From positions 124,001 to 188,000 of the forward strand of contig JBBPEB010000018.1 in assembly GCA_039096225.1 (NCBI GenBank): a stretch of 64,000 bases of DNA, written 5' to 3'. Within the stretch, counting starts at the first letter, position 1, and each line of letters opens with the position of its first letter. The translations under genes were made by a program, and so were the position numbers. The notes under the pieces are model-generated. The model saw only the letters and a list, made by a program, of their open reading frames with translations. It was not told where the DNA came from and did not search any database. Shown here piece by piece: positions 26,940-39,346 of the stretch. The stretch comes from Blastocystis sp. Blastoise. Taxonomy: Eukaryota > Sar > Bigyra > Opalinata > Blastocystidae.

Positions 26940-28460
26940 ATGAGATTCTTCGTTTTTGCTCTTTTTGCTTTTGTTGCTTTAGCTACAAACTACGATCAAA
27001 TTATTGAAACTGTCAATAATGCTCATTCTACCTGGAAAGCTGGTAGAGTTGAAAATGTTGAAAAGTTAACTAAACTCCTTGGTGTTGTTCAAGGAGAAGG
27101 TAGTCCCAAAAAAATTTCTTACAGTCACTTAAATGCTAATATTCCTGAATCTTTTGATCCTAGAGAACAATGGCATATATTCGTAATATTCGTTTGCTAT
27201 TTTTTAACTTGATTGAATTTTATTTTATTTTATTTAATTTAATTTAATTTAATTTAATTTAATTTAATTTAATTTAATTTAATTTTATTATATTTTATTA
27301 TATTTTATTATATTTTATTTTATTTATATAGGCCTGAATGTCCTTCTTTAAAGGAAGTCAGAGATCAATCTGTTTGGTATGTTTAATAAACTCTATTATT
27401 ATATATATATAATTTCATAAATAGTTTGTGGTTCTTGTTGGGCTTTTGGTGCTGCTGAAGCTGCTACTGATCGGTATATAGTTATCTATTTCAATTATTT
27501 TATTCATATTTAGATCGTTTATGTATTGCTTCTAAGGGTAAGATTCAAGATAGACTTTCTTCCGAAGATCTTTTATCTTGCTGTAGCTCTTGTGGTTTTG
27601 GTTGTGAAGGTGGTTTCCCTTATGCTGCTTGGAATTGGTTCAACAAAACTGTATATATATATATATATATTGATTACATAATATTATATAACATTTAACT
27701 ATATGTTTATATATTATTTTATATATACAAAACTGGTGTTACTACTGGAGGTGAATATGGTACTACCAACTGGTGTAATGCTTATGCCTTCGCTAAGTGT
27801 GATCATCATTGTACTGGTAAATATGAACCTTGCGGAGAGTATATATATATATTATATTATTATTAGTCCTTATCAATTAGTTGTTATTATATAATAGTTT
27901 TACATACTATTTATAACAAAAAAAACTATAATTCTATATATAGAACTCAAGATACTCCTGCTTGTGTTCAAGAATGTCAAGAAGGTTATCCTATTGAATA
28001 TAAGAAAGATAAACATTTCTTCCAAGCTCCTTATCAACCTTCTTCCGTTGAAGATATTCAAATTGATTTAATGACTAATGGACCTCAAGAAGTTGCTTTT
28101 ACTGTTTATGAAGATTTCATGACTTATAAGACTGGTGTTTATCAACATCTTACTGGTTCCAGATTAGGTGGTCATGCTGTTAAGTTACATATTATATTTT
28201 TAGTATTCTTATTTATAACACTCCTTTTGTTTCATATATATATATATATATATTAATTCTATAATGATATTTATATTATTTATATAATAATAATATATTT
28301 ATAGTTACTTGGTTGGGGAGTTGAGAATGATACTCCTTATTGGTTAATTGCTAATAGTTGGAATGAAGATTGGGGTAATGAAGGTTATTTCAAGATCCTT
28401 AGAGGAAGTAATGAATGTGGTATTGAAGGACAAAATATTGCTGCTCTTCCTAGTCTTTAA
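26940..28460 (+). CDS. Cathepsin B-like cysteine protease
   Basis: Secreted or lysosomal papain-family protease. Signal peptide [15 protein letters not shown]; propeptide; mature start near [11 protein letters not shown]. The catalytic Cys lies in [20 protein letters not shown], an occluding loop with [13 protein letters not shown] marks it as cathepsin B, catalytic His is in GGHAVKLLGWG, and Asn in [14 protein letters not shown]. Seven exons, but only one of six introns (about 27839-27944) is GT-AG. The first is GC-AG (27173-27331). The other four (27372-27428, 27469-27517, 27643-27735 and 28183-28308) are bounded by direct repeats and cannot be GT-AG. The protein motifs leave little doubt about these joins. 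Ends TAA at 28458-28460. Confidence 0.96.
27173..27331 (+). other. GC-AG intron of cathepsin B
   Basis: The exon ends GAACAATG and the next starts GCCTGAATG, reading REQWPECPSL. The intron begins GCATAT and ends TATAG and contains a (TTTAA)n repeat near 27235-27282. GC-AG is a known minor class. Confidence 0.75.
27372..27428 (+). other. Non-canonical intron with GTTTG repeats (cathepsin B)
   Basis: GTTTG at 27372-27376 and 27424-27428. One copy is kept to read [10 protein letters not shown], removing 52 bases. GT-AG joining leaves four extra bases and breaks the active-site frame. Rotations are TT-AG, GT-TA or GT-TG. Confidence 0.8.
27469..27517 (+). other. Non-canonical intron with GATCG repeats (cathepsin B)
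   Basis: GATCG at 27469-27473 and 27513-27517. Keeping one copy gives [13 protein letters not shown], matching the family; 44 bases are removed. Rotations include AT-AG and GT-CG; GT-AG breaks frame. Confidence 0.8.
27643..27735 (+). other. Non-canonical intron with 9-bp repeats (cathepsin B)
   Basis: ACAAAACTG at 27643-27651 and 27727-27735 flank an 84-base TA-rich insert with an in-frame stop. Keeping one copy reads [13 protein letters not shown]. No rotation gives a 3' AG. Confidence 0.82.
28183..28308 (+). other. Non-canonical intron with AGTTAC repeats (cathepsin B)
   Basis: AGTTAC at 28183-28188 and 28303-28308 flank a 120-base insert with in-frame stops. Keeping one copy reads [14 protein letters not shown] around the catalytic His. 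Rotations are TT-AG or GT-TA. Confidence 0.8.
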
Positions 28461-29339
28461 GCTTTGCTTAAATTATTGTTAATATGCATAGAATATAATA
28501 ATAATTGTTAATTGCCTGTGTTGCAAATAAAGTGTTTTGCTATTTTTTTTTGCTTAATTTATTTTAACATAAAATATCCTAAAAACAACTAATGAACATA
28601 ACTTTTTAAAATATTTATATTATCAAATGAATATAACTAATTATTAACAAGAATTCGCCATGACAAAATAAAAACAAAATAATGAATATTCTTATACAAA
28701 ACAAAAGTTTATAGAAAACACTAAAATCTAACTATAAAGCAGTGTTCGAAAAAGAAAATAAATGTAATAGTATTGTATATAAAGTATATAGATTACAAGA
28801 ATGAATAATATGAAAATAAAACTAAAAAGAAAAATCAAAATTTTGATTAGAATAAAGTATAATAAAAAGAAAATATTTCTTTTAATTATATCAATAATCT
28901 AAAAAATATAATACAAAGACTATTTTATATAAAATACAAGACATTTACAAATAATCATAAGACAATGACCAATGGATAAAATAGTATAATATAAAAATAA
29001 AATAGAATTCTTGAACGTTTTTTTTCTTTGTAAAAACAATACGGAACATATATATATATATATAATACATAGGATAGAAAAGAATAGAATATATTATAGG
29101 TATGGTATAGTAACAAGGAAATATTAAGTAAATTTATATATATATATATAAAGCTAGGCATAATATAAAAACAATAAATAAAAATTATATATATATATAT
29201 ATATAATATATGAAAAAAAGAGAATAAAGAAACACATCACAAAAATGATGAATGAAAGAAAAATAGAATAAATAGTTGTAATAATATCATGATATATTAT
29301 AAGGGAATAACAAACATGATTATAGATTACACAGTAGAT
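28461..29339. other. Intergenic between convergent genes
   Basis: AT-rich 3' flanks of cathepsin B (+) and the kinase gene (-). Contains (TA)n runs and no convincing open frame. Confidence 0.6.
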
Positions 29340-29566
29340 TTAAAAAATACTACAATTTCCATTATTCTTTGTATCTCTTGAATTATAATCTTGAGGTAAA
29401 TTAGGTCGAGTTCGTGGTTTCCCTCCTTCAGTTTGAGAACGAGGACGTGATAATTCTGGCTCAAAATCACCATATAATGTCGTATTCTGGGAACTATAGA
29501 AAGATATAGATAGACAGACATGTTATAGTAAGGTGATATTAATAATTATTATTAAAAAAAGAAGAA

Positions 29567-29603
<37 letters not shown>

Positions 29604-31760
29604 TAATATATATATATATATACTGAATAGTATAGGCTTCATTATAAATAAGATGACGTAAATGAGTCTTTTCATCTCCAGTGAAAAATTGATCAAATTC
29701 AAAAGTAAATGCAATTCTATTTGTTGCCACAATCTATATATTGTATTAATATTAAATTTGATAACTAAATGAAATATATTGAATAATAGTTACTTCATCT
29801 TCTTCTTTTCTAACTTGACTAAGATATGGTGATGAAAGTGCATCACGTACAGAAATACGTTCATTTTGATCTATAAATATAAATAAATAAATATAAATAT
29901 AAATAAAATAAATAAAAAAAAATATAAATATAAATATAAATAAATATAAATATAAATAAAATAAAAAACTAGTATATATACTGAATGCAAGCATTCCTTT
30001 AAGTAATTCGATGGCATCTTCATCGGCGTTAGGGAAATAATCATGAAGATCACGTGGAGGGATGGGATCGAGAGATAAGAGGAACTAGAGTAAATGAATC
30101 AGTATAATTATAAATATAATAATAATATATATATACTTCTTTCATAGGACAATCTTCAAGGACTTCAATATCCTCTCTAAATAATATAAGTATACTAATA
30201 ATATATTCTATATACTTGGATGGTGTGCCAATAACATGAAAGATTTTCTCCAATTGATGTGTTTGACGAGTGAATTCTTCTCCGAACTTTTCAGTTCTTT
30301 CTTTTTCATTACGCTTAGCACTCAAGGGGAAACAAGTACTACCTATATATAATAGTATAAAAAAGCAGAATATAATAAATCATAATAATATAATATTATA
30401 ATAAAGATAATATAACATTATATAATAATAATATAATATAATAATAACTATAATATAATAAATAATAATAATATAATAAATACCAGGAAATAGAGGTTGA
30501 GGTCTACTTATACCAGGTTCAAGGGTTTGAAGAAGTTCTGCCTATATATAATATAATATATATAATATAATATAATATAATATAATATAATATAATATAA
30601 TATATATAATATATACCATAATACAACCAACAGACCAAACATCAATAGCACTATTATAATGTCCCTATATACATATATATTTATATTACATATTTTCATA
30701 AGAGACACTAAATAATATTTATTACAATATAAAACAATAAAAAAAAATATATATATATATATAATTCTAAAAAAATAATATATAAATATATATACTTGTA
30801 AAAGAATGAGTTCAGGAGCTCTGTACCATCGTGTAACCACGTGCTGCGTTAATTGTCGTTCAGGTTGACTGGGGTTAGGAATCGATATACTTCCACTTCG
30901 TTCCATTTCTTCGTTAAATGAAGCCTATATTATAATAGCTTTTCGAATACTTTTATAAAATATAAACATATTAAATAAAAAATAAAAAACATATAATATA
31001 TTAAATAAAAAAAATGTATATGTAAATATACCCGACCATCGCTTTCACGGTTATTTTGTTGACTTATTTGTCTTGCTAGACCGAAATCAATAATACGTAT
31101 ATTACAATTATCACTCATTAATATATTAGAAGGTTTCATATCACGATGTACTATATTCAAACTCTATATATATATAATCAAAATAAATACATATAATAGA
31201 ATTCTATATAAAAATTGATGAATATATCTTATTAAAGTATTCAATCATTACTTATATATATATATATAAACAATAATATACTTGCATATACAGTAATCCA
31301 CATAACATTTGATAAATAATTGATTTCACATGTCTACTTCCCCAACCATTGATTTTTCTTGCACTCTTTATAATCTTAGATAAGTCCCATCCACCAAATT
31401 CTTGAACAATCCAAAGATTTCTATAATTGATCTCATTTGTCGGAACAAGAACATCTCGAAGTTTGCAAATATTAACATGATTGCATTGTCTTAAAATTGC
31501 TATTTCTCTTAGGGTACGTTTGGCATCTGTTTTTGTACGAAACACGTCATCAATACGTTTGATTGCAACCTTATCACCAACTTTACGATCATCAGCAAGA
31601 TAAACAGTTCCATATGCTCCTTTCCCTAACTCCTTACGAATTATGTATCTAGTTCCTATTTCAGGTGGAGTTTCAGGAGAATTAATTCCATCAAAGCACT
31701 CTCCCTATTAATATATGATATTATATATTACCTTAATAAGTAACATATTCATACAGACAT
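29340..31760 (-). CDS. MAPK-like CMGC protein kinase with atypical activation loop
   Basis: Ser/Thr kinase. Twelve exons, all GT-AG introns; the first exon is only ATGTCT. Motifs in order: [14 protein letters not shown] (P-loop), [10 protein letters not shown] (Lys), [11 protein letters not shown] (catalytic loop), [11 protein letters not shown] (DFG), [17 protein letters not shown] (activation and P+1 loops), [17 protein letters not shown], a CMGC insert with FHVIGTPSK, and [20 protein letters not shown]. The TRWYRAPE and FDxxxRI patterns place it in the MAPK family. The usual TxY phosphorylation motif is replaced by TQH, so it lacks the activating Tyr. The tail is Ser/Arg/Asn-rich. About 440-450 residues. 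ERK7 or another divergent MAPK is the nearest guess. Confidence 0.88.
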
Positions 31761-33020
31761 TGTTTAATAAAAAATCTATAAGTAATTATATCGATTATGA
31801 TAAATAACTTGTATTCTATAAAAAACAGAAAAAGACTATAATAGTCAGTTTTGTCGCGTATATGTGTGGAAAAGACCCAAAATTCCCTTTATTAACAAAA
31901 TTTTAACTTAAATTCTCATTGAAACCCTACCTTATTTCAAGATTAGACCCAACTAGAACTAGGAGACGTTTTTCAAAAAGAAGAAGATACTTTCTCTAAA
32001 AATTCATTTTTATCTGTAAACAATGAAAAATAATTCTGGTAATGATAAGACACGCAAAGCTGTATTCCATTTGTGTTTCACTAAAAGTTTTATGTTTCTT
32101 TTCTATGTATTTCATTTCATTTTTGTTGATTCTCTTTTGAATAAATCTGTAAGCATTAATTATTATCAATGATTTCATTCTTGCAATTATGAAACAACAA
32201 TAGCTCTACAATTATCTTATGAGATTGTTGTCAAATTGCTGTTTTTCCTATTTTTTTTTAATAGAAAATAATATTTTTATTATATTTAATATAGATACAT
32301 GAACAAAAATTAATGAATCACGTATTTTAAAAATTTGTTTTAATTTTTTTTATAAACTATCTCTATATTTTTAAAGAAATATAGCATACGGTTCTTATAC
32401 ATTGAAATAAATATATTTTGAGATTATCTTAGTTGAATTATAGCCTTCTTTTAAGATGACATTTTTTATATTTCGTTTCTCTTTTGTAAAGACAGTGATC
32501 ATTGAAATAACAATTAGAATTTATGATTATTTTAGTTAATAATGACGAATCAGTTAAAGATAAAGGATGTATAGTTTATGTCATTTTTATTTGTAACCTG
32601 AAAATGGCTTGCATGGAATTTTTGAGATGAATAATGTATGACATGAAAGCGGTACTTGATTAGGACGTAATCAATCATAAAATTCTTTTTTTCGATAGAA
32701 TCGGTATCATACAAAAAAAGAAATTAATGTAACAACGCTTACATACTCTTTACAAGTGAATTTTAACTAATATTATGTAAAGAAAACAAGTATTGTTGAC
32801 AAAAAAGTCTTTGATACCAATCAATTTCATGTTCATACTATGTAGATGCTTGTGGTTATAATAAATATTTGATTTGCTATTTCTAATACTCATTATGTAA
32901 AGAAATAGTCGTATAACAAAAAAGTTTCTGGTTTTTAGCCACTTTCCAATAAAATTTGTTCCCATGTTTATTTCTTAAAAGCAAAAAAAGTTGTTATTGA
33001 GATAAAACTACTTGGAAGAA
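31761..33020. other. Divergent intergenic region
   Basis: About 1.26 kb between divergently transcribed kinase (-) and helicase (+) genes. CCAAT cores at 32817-32821 and 32946-32950 precede the helicase. No gene recognised; frames at 31996-32178 and 32750-32965 (-) are low complexity. Confidence 0.55.
32817..32950 (+). promoter_or_regulatory. CCAAT boxes upstream of the helicase
   Basis: CCAAT at 32817-32821 (in ACCAATCAATTTC, again with CCAATCAATT) and at 32946-32950, about 70-200 bases before the start codon. Motif-based. Confidence 0.35.
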
Positions 33021-33820
33021 ATGGAAGGCTCTAAATCGAAAAGTTTTCAAAAGCAGCAAGCTCACACTCATTATAAGAACAAGAGACACTTTGGAAAAAC
33101 GAAGAAGAATCAAAAGAATTCTCAACATTCTCATGAATCAAGAATGGATAGAGAAGAGCGTGAGTGCGTTTTATTGACTGAATCTATCAAAAAGTTATCA
33201 GAACCCGTTGAACCCGGTACTCCTGAAATCACAAAATTTGATAATATGCCTCTATCTAAATATACGAAACGAGCTCTTCATGAAGCAAATTTCACTGATA
33301 TGACTGATGTCCAGAAAAAAACACTTCCTCTTTCTTTAGCTGGGTATGTGAATTTATTTTATTATTATATACTTATTTTAAAGCTATTTTTTTAATGTTC
33401 TATTTCTCTATATTTCTATTCTATTATGTTTTATAATTATTTTTTACATTTTATATTTCTAGAAAGGATCTTGTCGCTACCGCTAAAACTGGCTCTGGTA
33501 AAACTCTAGGTATGACATGCTATTATTGTTATTTATATATTATTTTTAATTATATATATATATATATATTATATCTTATATATAATATATCTTCTATAAA
33601 TAATATATCTTCTATAAATAGTATATCTTCTATAAATAATATATCTTCTATATATAATATATCTTCTATATATAATGTATCTTCTATATATAATGTATCT
33701 TCTATATACATAGCCTATTTGATTCCGTTATTGGAAGTCTTATACCGTGAGCGTTGGTCCCCCGAAGCCGGTCTAGGTGCCCTCGTCATCTCCCCTACTA
33801 GAGAACTAGCTCTACAAGTA

Positions 33821-33852
<32 letters not shown>

Positions 33853-34477
33853 AATAAATGATTATGATATTGTACTTATCATAATGCTGACTTTCTGATA
33901 TATATATATATTATTAACAAGTTTTATAAGTTAATTCAAAAAATATATATATCATCATTATATATATATGAATTCAATTTTATTTTATGCTTTTATATGA
34001 TTATTCTAATCTACTTGGGTCTAAATATATTATATGCAAATGAATAAGTTTACTCTTTATTATTTCTAAAGATATTCGATGTTTTACGAACAGTCGGTAA
34101 AAATCACTCTTTTTCCGCGGGTCTCGTTATTGGTGGTAAAGACTTTTCTGTATATATATATTATTGCCTAGTTATATATTTTATTTATTTCTATATGTAT
34201 TTATGAAGAAAGAATATATATATATATATATGTAGGAAGAACAAGTTCGTTTATTTAAGATGAATATATTGGTCTGTACTCCTGGTCGTATATTACAACA
34301 CATGGAACAATCTCCTAACTTTAATACAGATAATGTTAAGGTATATATATATGTAGAATTAGAACTAAATAGTTATTCTGTGTTATTTCTTTATATATAT
34401 TTATATGATATTCATATTATTTTCATATTTCATCATTTTTAATTCTTAGTCAGTGTATTTTAATATATAATAATAAT

Positions 34478-34558
<81 letters not shown>

Positions 34559-34896
34559 TGCTTGTTATAGATGAGTGTGATCGTTGCCTCGATATGGGTT
34601 TTAAGTCGGATATCAGCAGTATCTTAGAGCATCTGAATCCTGACCATCAGACCTGCTTATTTAGTGCTACTATGGATACATCTGTAAAACAAGTATATAT
34701 ATATTATTAATATTATTAATATTATTTATATACTCTATATATACGTATCTATTTATCATATATTATATCATACATTTAGTATTATTATATGATTATGATT
34801 ATGATTATATATATATAGTTTATAAGTACATGTACTCATGATCCTGTATATATAAGCACAGGGGAACAAGATGATTATTCTACTCCTTCAAATCTA

Positions 34897-34943
<47 letters not shown>

Positions 34944-35005
34944 TTTCTAATACAACATTCTATTGTATTATATATATATGTTTTATGTTTATTTATATTT
35001 TGTAT

Positions 35006-35092
<87 letters not shown>

Positions 35093-35853
35093 CAAAAATA
35101 TGTAGTTTGTGATTTAGATGCAAAGGCTGAATTATTATATTCCTTCTTAAGATCTCACCTTAAGAGCAAAATACTTGTGTTTATGAATGCATGTAAAGAA
35201 GTATGAACTATTTTTATTATGTTTATTATATTATTATTATACTTTTTTATTATCATTATCTTTTAAATATATTAAACATACTCTATTTTAATTTTATTTC
35301 CTCAATATATATATATATTTATATATATTCTATATATATATATTCTATATATATATATTCTATATATATATTCTATCTATATTCTATAAAGGTTCGTTTC
35401 TTCTATGAATGTTTTCGTCGTATGAAGCCCGGTATCCCGTTAATGGAACTGCAGGGAAGACAAAAACAAACCATGAGAACCTATATTTATTATGATTTCG
35501 TATATATATATAAATATAGAATTAGTATAATTTAATTATATTATAACGATACTATTAAGTTATAATGATAATAAATGTATTCTATATTTAATATCTTATT
35601 TTTATATAAATATTTTTATACACTATATATATATATAGTTACAACGAGAGAACGCTTGTCTTTTCTGTACCGATATAGCTGCACGAGGTCTCGATTTCCC
35701 CAACATTGACTGGGTTATACAAGTATATACATATATATGACTTTTTTTATAAAATATTATTTTTTCTTTATTTTCCTATCTCTTTATATATATATTATAT
35801 TTAAATGCTTCTTTTTAAATATAATATTATTCTTACTTTGTATATCTTTATTT

Positions 35854-35941
<88 letters not shown>

Positions 35942-36401
35942 TGATGCCCCTCCGGATGCTGCTACTTATATACATCGCGTCGGTCGTACTGCCCGTTATA
36001 AGAACCGCGGTAATTCGTTGTTATTTATGTGTAAGAGTGAAGAAGAAGGATTATTGGATGTCATGGCTGAACAAAGAATTCCTCTTAAGAAGATCTTTGT
36101 ATATTATTATTATTATTATTATTATTATTCTATTAGGTGTATATTAATTATTTCTTATAGATATATATTTTAATTGTTTTATAATAATAATAATAATATA
36201 TAATATAATAATAAATAGAATAATATAATAATACTAATAATACTAATTAATAATATTACTATATAGGTGAATCCAAGTAAGACTCAAAGTATAACTAAAA
36301 AGATTATGGAAGAAGTAACGAAAGATATCGAATTAAATGCTTTAGCTCAAAAAGCATTTACAAGTTATATACGTTCTATCTATCTCTTTAATAATACCAA
36401 A

Positions 36402-36437
<36 letters not shown>

Positions 36438-36723
36438 TTTATTATATAGATCTTTGATATTACTAAATTAGACTTAGCTAAATATGCTGAAGTATATATA
36501 TATAATTATGTGATATAATTCTTTATGGTAACTTTTATATATATAAAATATACATATAATTCGTTCTATTACTATCATTATTATATATATATATAGTCAC
36601 TTGGTCTAGGTATTGTTCCTCTTATTGATCTTAAAACAGTATATATATATTATATATTATATATTATATATATAGAAGAATTGTAAAAATAAGAGTTGGG
36701 CTCTGGTTCAATTAGAAGAACAA

Positions 36724-36787
<64 letters not shown>

Positions 36788-37543
36788 GTTTTCTATATTA
36801 TATATTTTTAGAAGAAATCAGCTGAAAAAGACGAGAAACCGACTGTTCTCAATTCTAAAGATGATGAAAGTGTATATATATATTATATATATTATATATA
36901 TAATGTATTATCTATATAATCTACATAGGTGATGATGATCTTCTTGTTCCTGTAACTTCATCCAAATATGATGCTGATAAAATTCAAGCAATTCAAAAGA
37001 ATACTCTATTTATGCCTTCGAAAAATCCTGAAAAGAAAAAACTTAAAATTAAATTGGATCGTCCAACTGCTAATAACAAGAAGATTGTATTTAATGATGA
37101 AGGAGAAGCTGTAGAAGATACTATCAAAGTTACTGATATTAATGATCTTGGTATATATATAATAATAATAATAATAAAAATAATATATTTTTTAATCTTT
37201 CTCTATAAGTATTATCTTTAATACTAATGAATTATATATATTGAATATAGGTGTTATTGATAAACAAGATATTAATAGTCATATTAGTAGTATTAAGAGA
37301 AAGATGGCTGAAAGAGATGAAGAAGGAAAAGCTAGAGAAAAACAAAGAATTACTGAAAAGAAACTCAAATTAAAGAAACGTATTCAAAAAGAACTTGAAG
37401 ATGAAGCTCCTGTTGCTTATCTTAGTAATCCAGAAGAAAACGAGGAAACTCCTGATTCCATTAATGATAATGATGATGAAATAGATACTCCTGAGAGTGA
37501 TGATGACAATTCAAACAGTGATATGGAGTCTGATGAAGAATAA
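33021..37543 (+). CDS. DDX10: DDX10/Dbp4-family RNA helicase
   Basis: Nucleolar helicase family acting in early small-subunit rRNA processing. Eighteen exons with 17 GT-AG introns, several almost pure (TA)n. The start is the ATG at 33021 ([11 protein letters not shown]). Motifs: Q-motif region ([20 protein letters not shown]), motif [11 protein letters not shown], Ia PTRELALQ, the Dbp4 signature [14 protein letters not shown], Ib TPGRILQHM, motif II DECD, motif III SAT, then [16 protein letters not shown] and HRVGRTARY (VI). The C-terminus is Lys/Glu/Asp-rich ([16 protein letters not shown]), typical of this family. Motif II reads DECD where DEAD is usual. Identification is strong; the DECD variant is directly readable in the DNA. 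Confidence 0.93.
35003..35088. repeat. (TA)n microsatellite in helicase intron
   Basis: Nearly uninterrupted TA dinucleotide run filling the 3' half of an intron, ending at TATAG. Similar runs fill introns near 34507-34557, 35859-35938 and 36727-36782. Confidence 0.9.
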
Positions 37544-39346
37544 TTTAATTATATTTCACTCTAGTATTCTATTTATTAGTCAAGTTCTTCTACAGTTTGT
37601 GATTTATATAGATTTTGTTTTCTCGTCTGATTGTCTATCTTATATGTTTTCTTCTATTTGGTTTTATATGTAAATTATAAGTATTGTCTTTAGTTATATT
37701 TTTATTCTATTATTCAATTTCCTTCATTCATGAATATCAATACTATTACTAAAGAGAAACGAGATACTCCAGTTGATTTTTGTTTCTACTATTTAAACAC
37801 ATTTCTCGAAATGAATTCATGGTTTCCCTTTTTATTTTCTATTTGTAATGATTAAAATAACCATTTTGACTCTATATCACGAATCTTTTATGTATAATGG
37901 TATTGGTAATAAACTAAAACTCTTTTTAAAAATGAAAATGAATCAGGAAAGTGGATCATTTTTTATTTTTATTAGCCAATTTCATCGTTAAGACCTTTAT
38001 ATTCATATGAATATGACAAATAAAAGAAATATAAAACATTATACTATCAAATTGAACAATTATTCATTTTTTTCTTCTTGATTTGTCGATTTACATATCA
38101 CAAGCTATAAATGAAATCAAATAAACATATTTGAAATATGAATCACTTGTTTTTAAACAGAATATTTTCCATCATCACTAAGAATCTGACTCTGATTAAC
38201 AAATAAATAAACTTCAGAGAATGATCTTAGAACAAGAACCATATGTTAAAAATAATAATTGCTATTATTCTCAGTATCTAATAATGACATTAAGTTGAGT
38301 TTAAATATATTTTTAAATAGAGTCAAACAATAAAAATTATTCGAAAGAGATATATAAATGAAATATATTTTATTCGAACTATTAAAGGACGAGACATATT
38401 TTCATAGTAAAATTTGATCAAGATCTATTAAATTTCATTAATTTGTATTCCATTTTTCGTGCTTCACAGTCTGTCAGTATAAGTAGTGAATAAGAGCGAG
38501 TTGTTTATCTTAGATCGTCATTAAAACTTTCATTTAGGACACTTGTCTGTTTTAATTAAGTAATAGAATATATCAATAAATAGGAATGTGGAGAAATAAA
38601 GAAGATTATTATTAGTTTAGGGGATATCTTTAAAAAAGTAAATCGAAGTTCTAAAGACTAGCTCTTTTTCCACTTTTCTTATGAATTAAAATGAAGAAAT
38701 GAAAAGGTGAAACACAAAGAAGATTCTTAAATGTCTTCTAAAAAAGTTTCTACCTTTTTATAAGAAAATAAATAAAAAAAAATAAAAACATACTTTACTA
38801 GTGGGTTTCATGATGTTTTTTGTAAGACATATATCATAATACTCATAAAAATAAAGATACTTCAAGTTCATATAATAATTTTTAATATACGTTGAGGAAT
38901 TGGTGCCAAAAAAATGAAAAATACACAAAAAATAAAATAAAATAAAGATAAGTTTCTCTTCCCTCCCTTTAAGAAAGAAAAACAATTTTTTTTTTAAAAT
39001 CAAACAATTATGGGTAAACCAGAAGAAAAGGATCTGTTTCATTTGCTTAAAATTGACGACAATCTAACAGAATCTGTGTCATAATGACGCACTACTTCCT
39101 CATCATTCAAAAACCATAAATTTTGGTAGAATAAAAATTAAGTCGAGAATTATTGGTAGAGAAAAGCATTCTACATTTGTTTTGCCAATAAGAATCATGA
39201 CAAACTGAGTGTCTTTGACCTATGAAAAGAAGTTGAAGTACCACAGATTTAGAAACTGCTTACCCCTTTCCTATAAGTAACCTAAAAGAAAAATATCATA
39301 TTTATTTTTCCTTTATATATACCCCTTGTTGTATAATTAAATAAAA
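37544..39346. other. Long intergenic region
   Basis: About 1.8 kb with no gene I can support. A Phe/Leu-rich minus frame at 38758-39042 is unsupported. CCAAT at 39185-39189 lies about 160 bases before the carrier gene, with TATATA near 39315. Confidence 0.55.
39185..39189 (+). promoter_or_regulatory. CCAAT box upstream of the mitochondrial carrier
   Basis: TTGCCAATAAGAATCATGAC about 160 bases before the start codon. Motif-based. Confidence 0.35.

Noticed and set aside
33012-33020. Helicase start at a TTG upstream
   Set aside because: The first ATG at 33021 is a better start, with an A-rich leader.
38758-39042. 94-codon minus-strand frame
   Set aside because: Phe/Leu/Lys-rich, within AT-rich intergenic DNA, with no splice-consistent extension.
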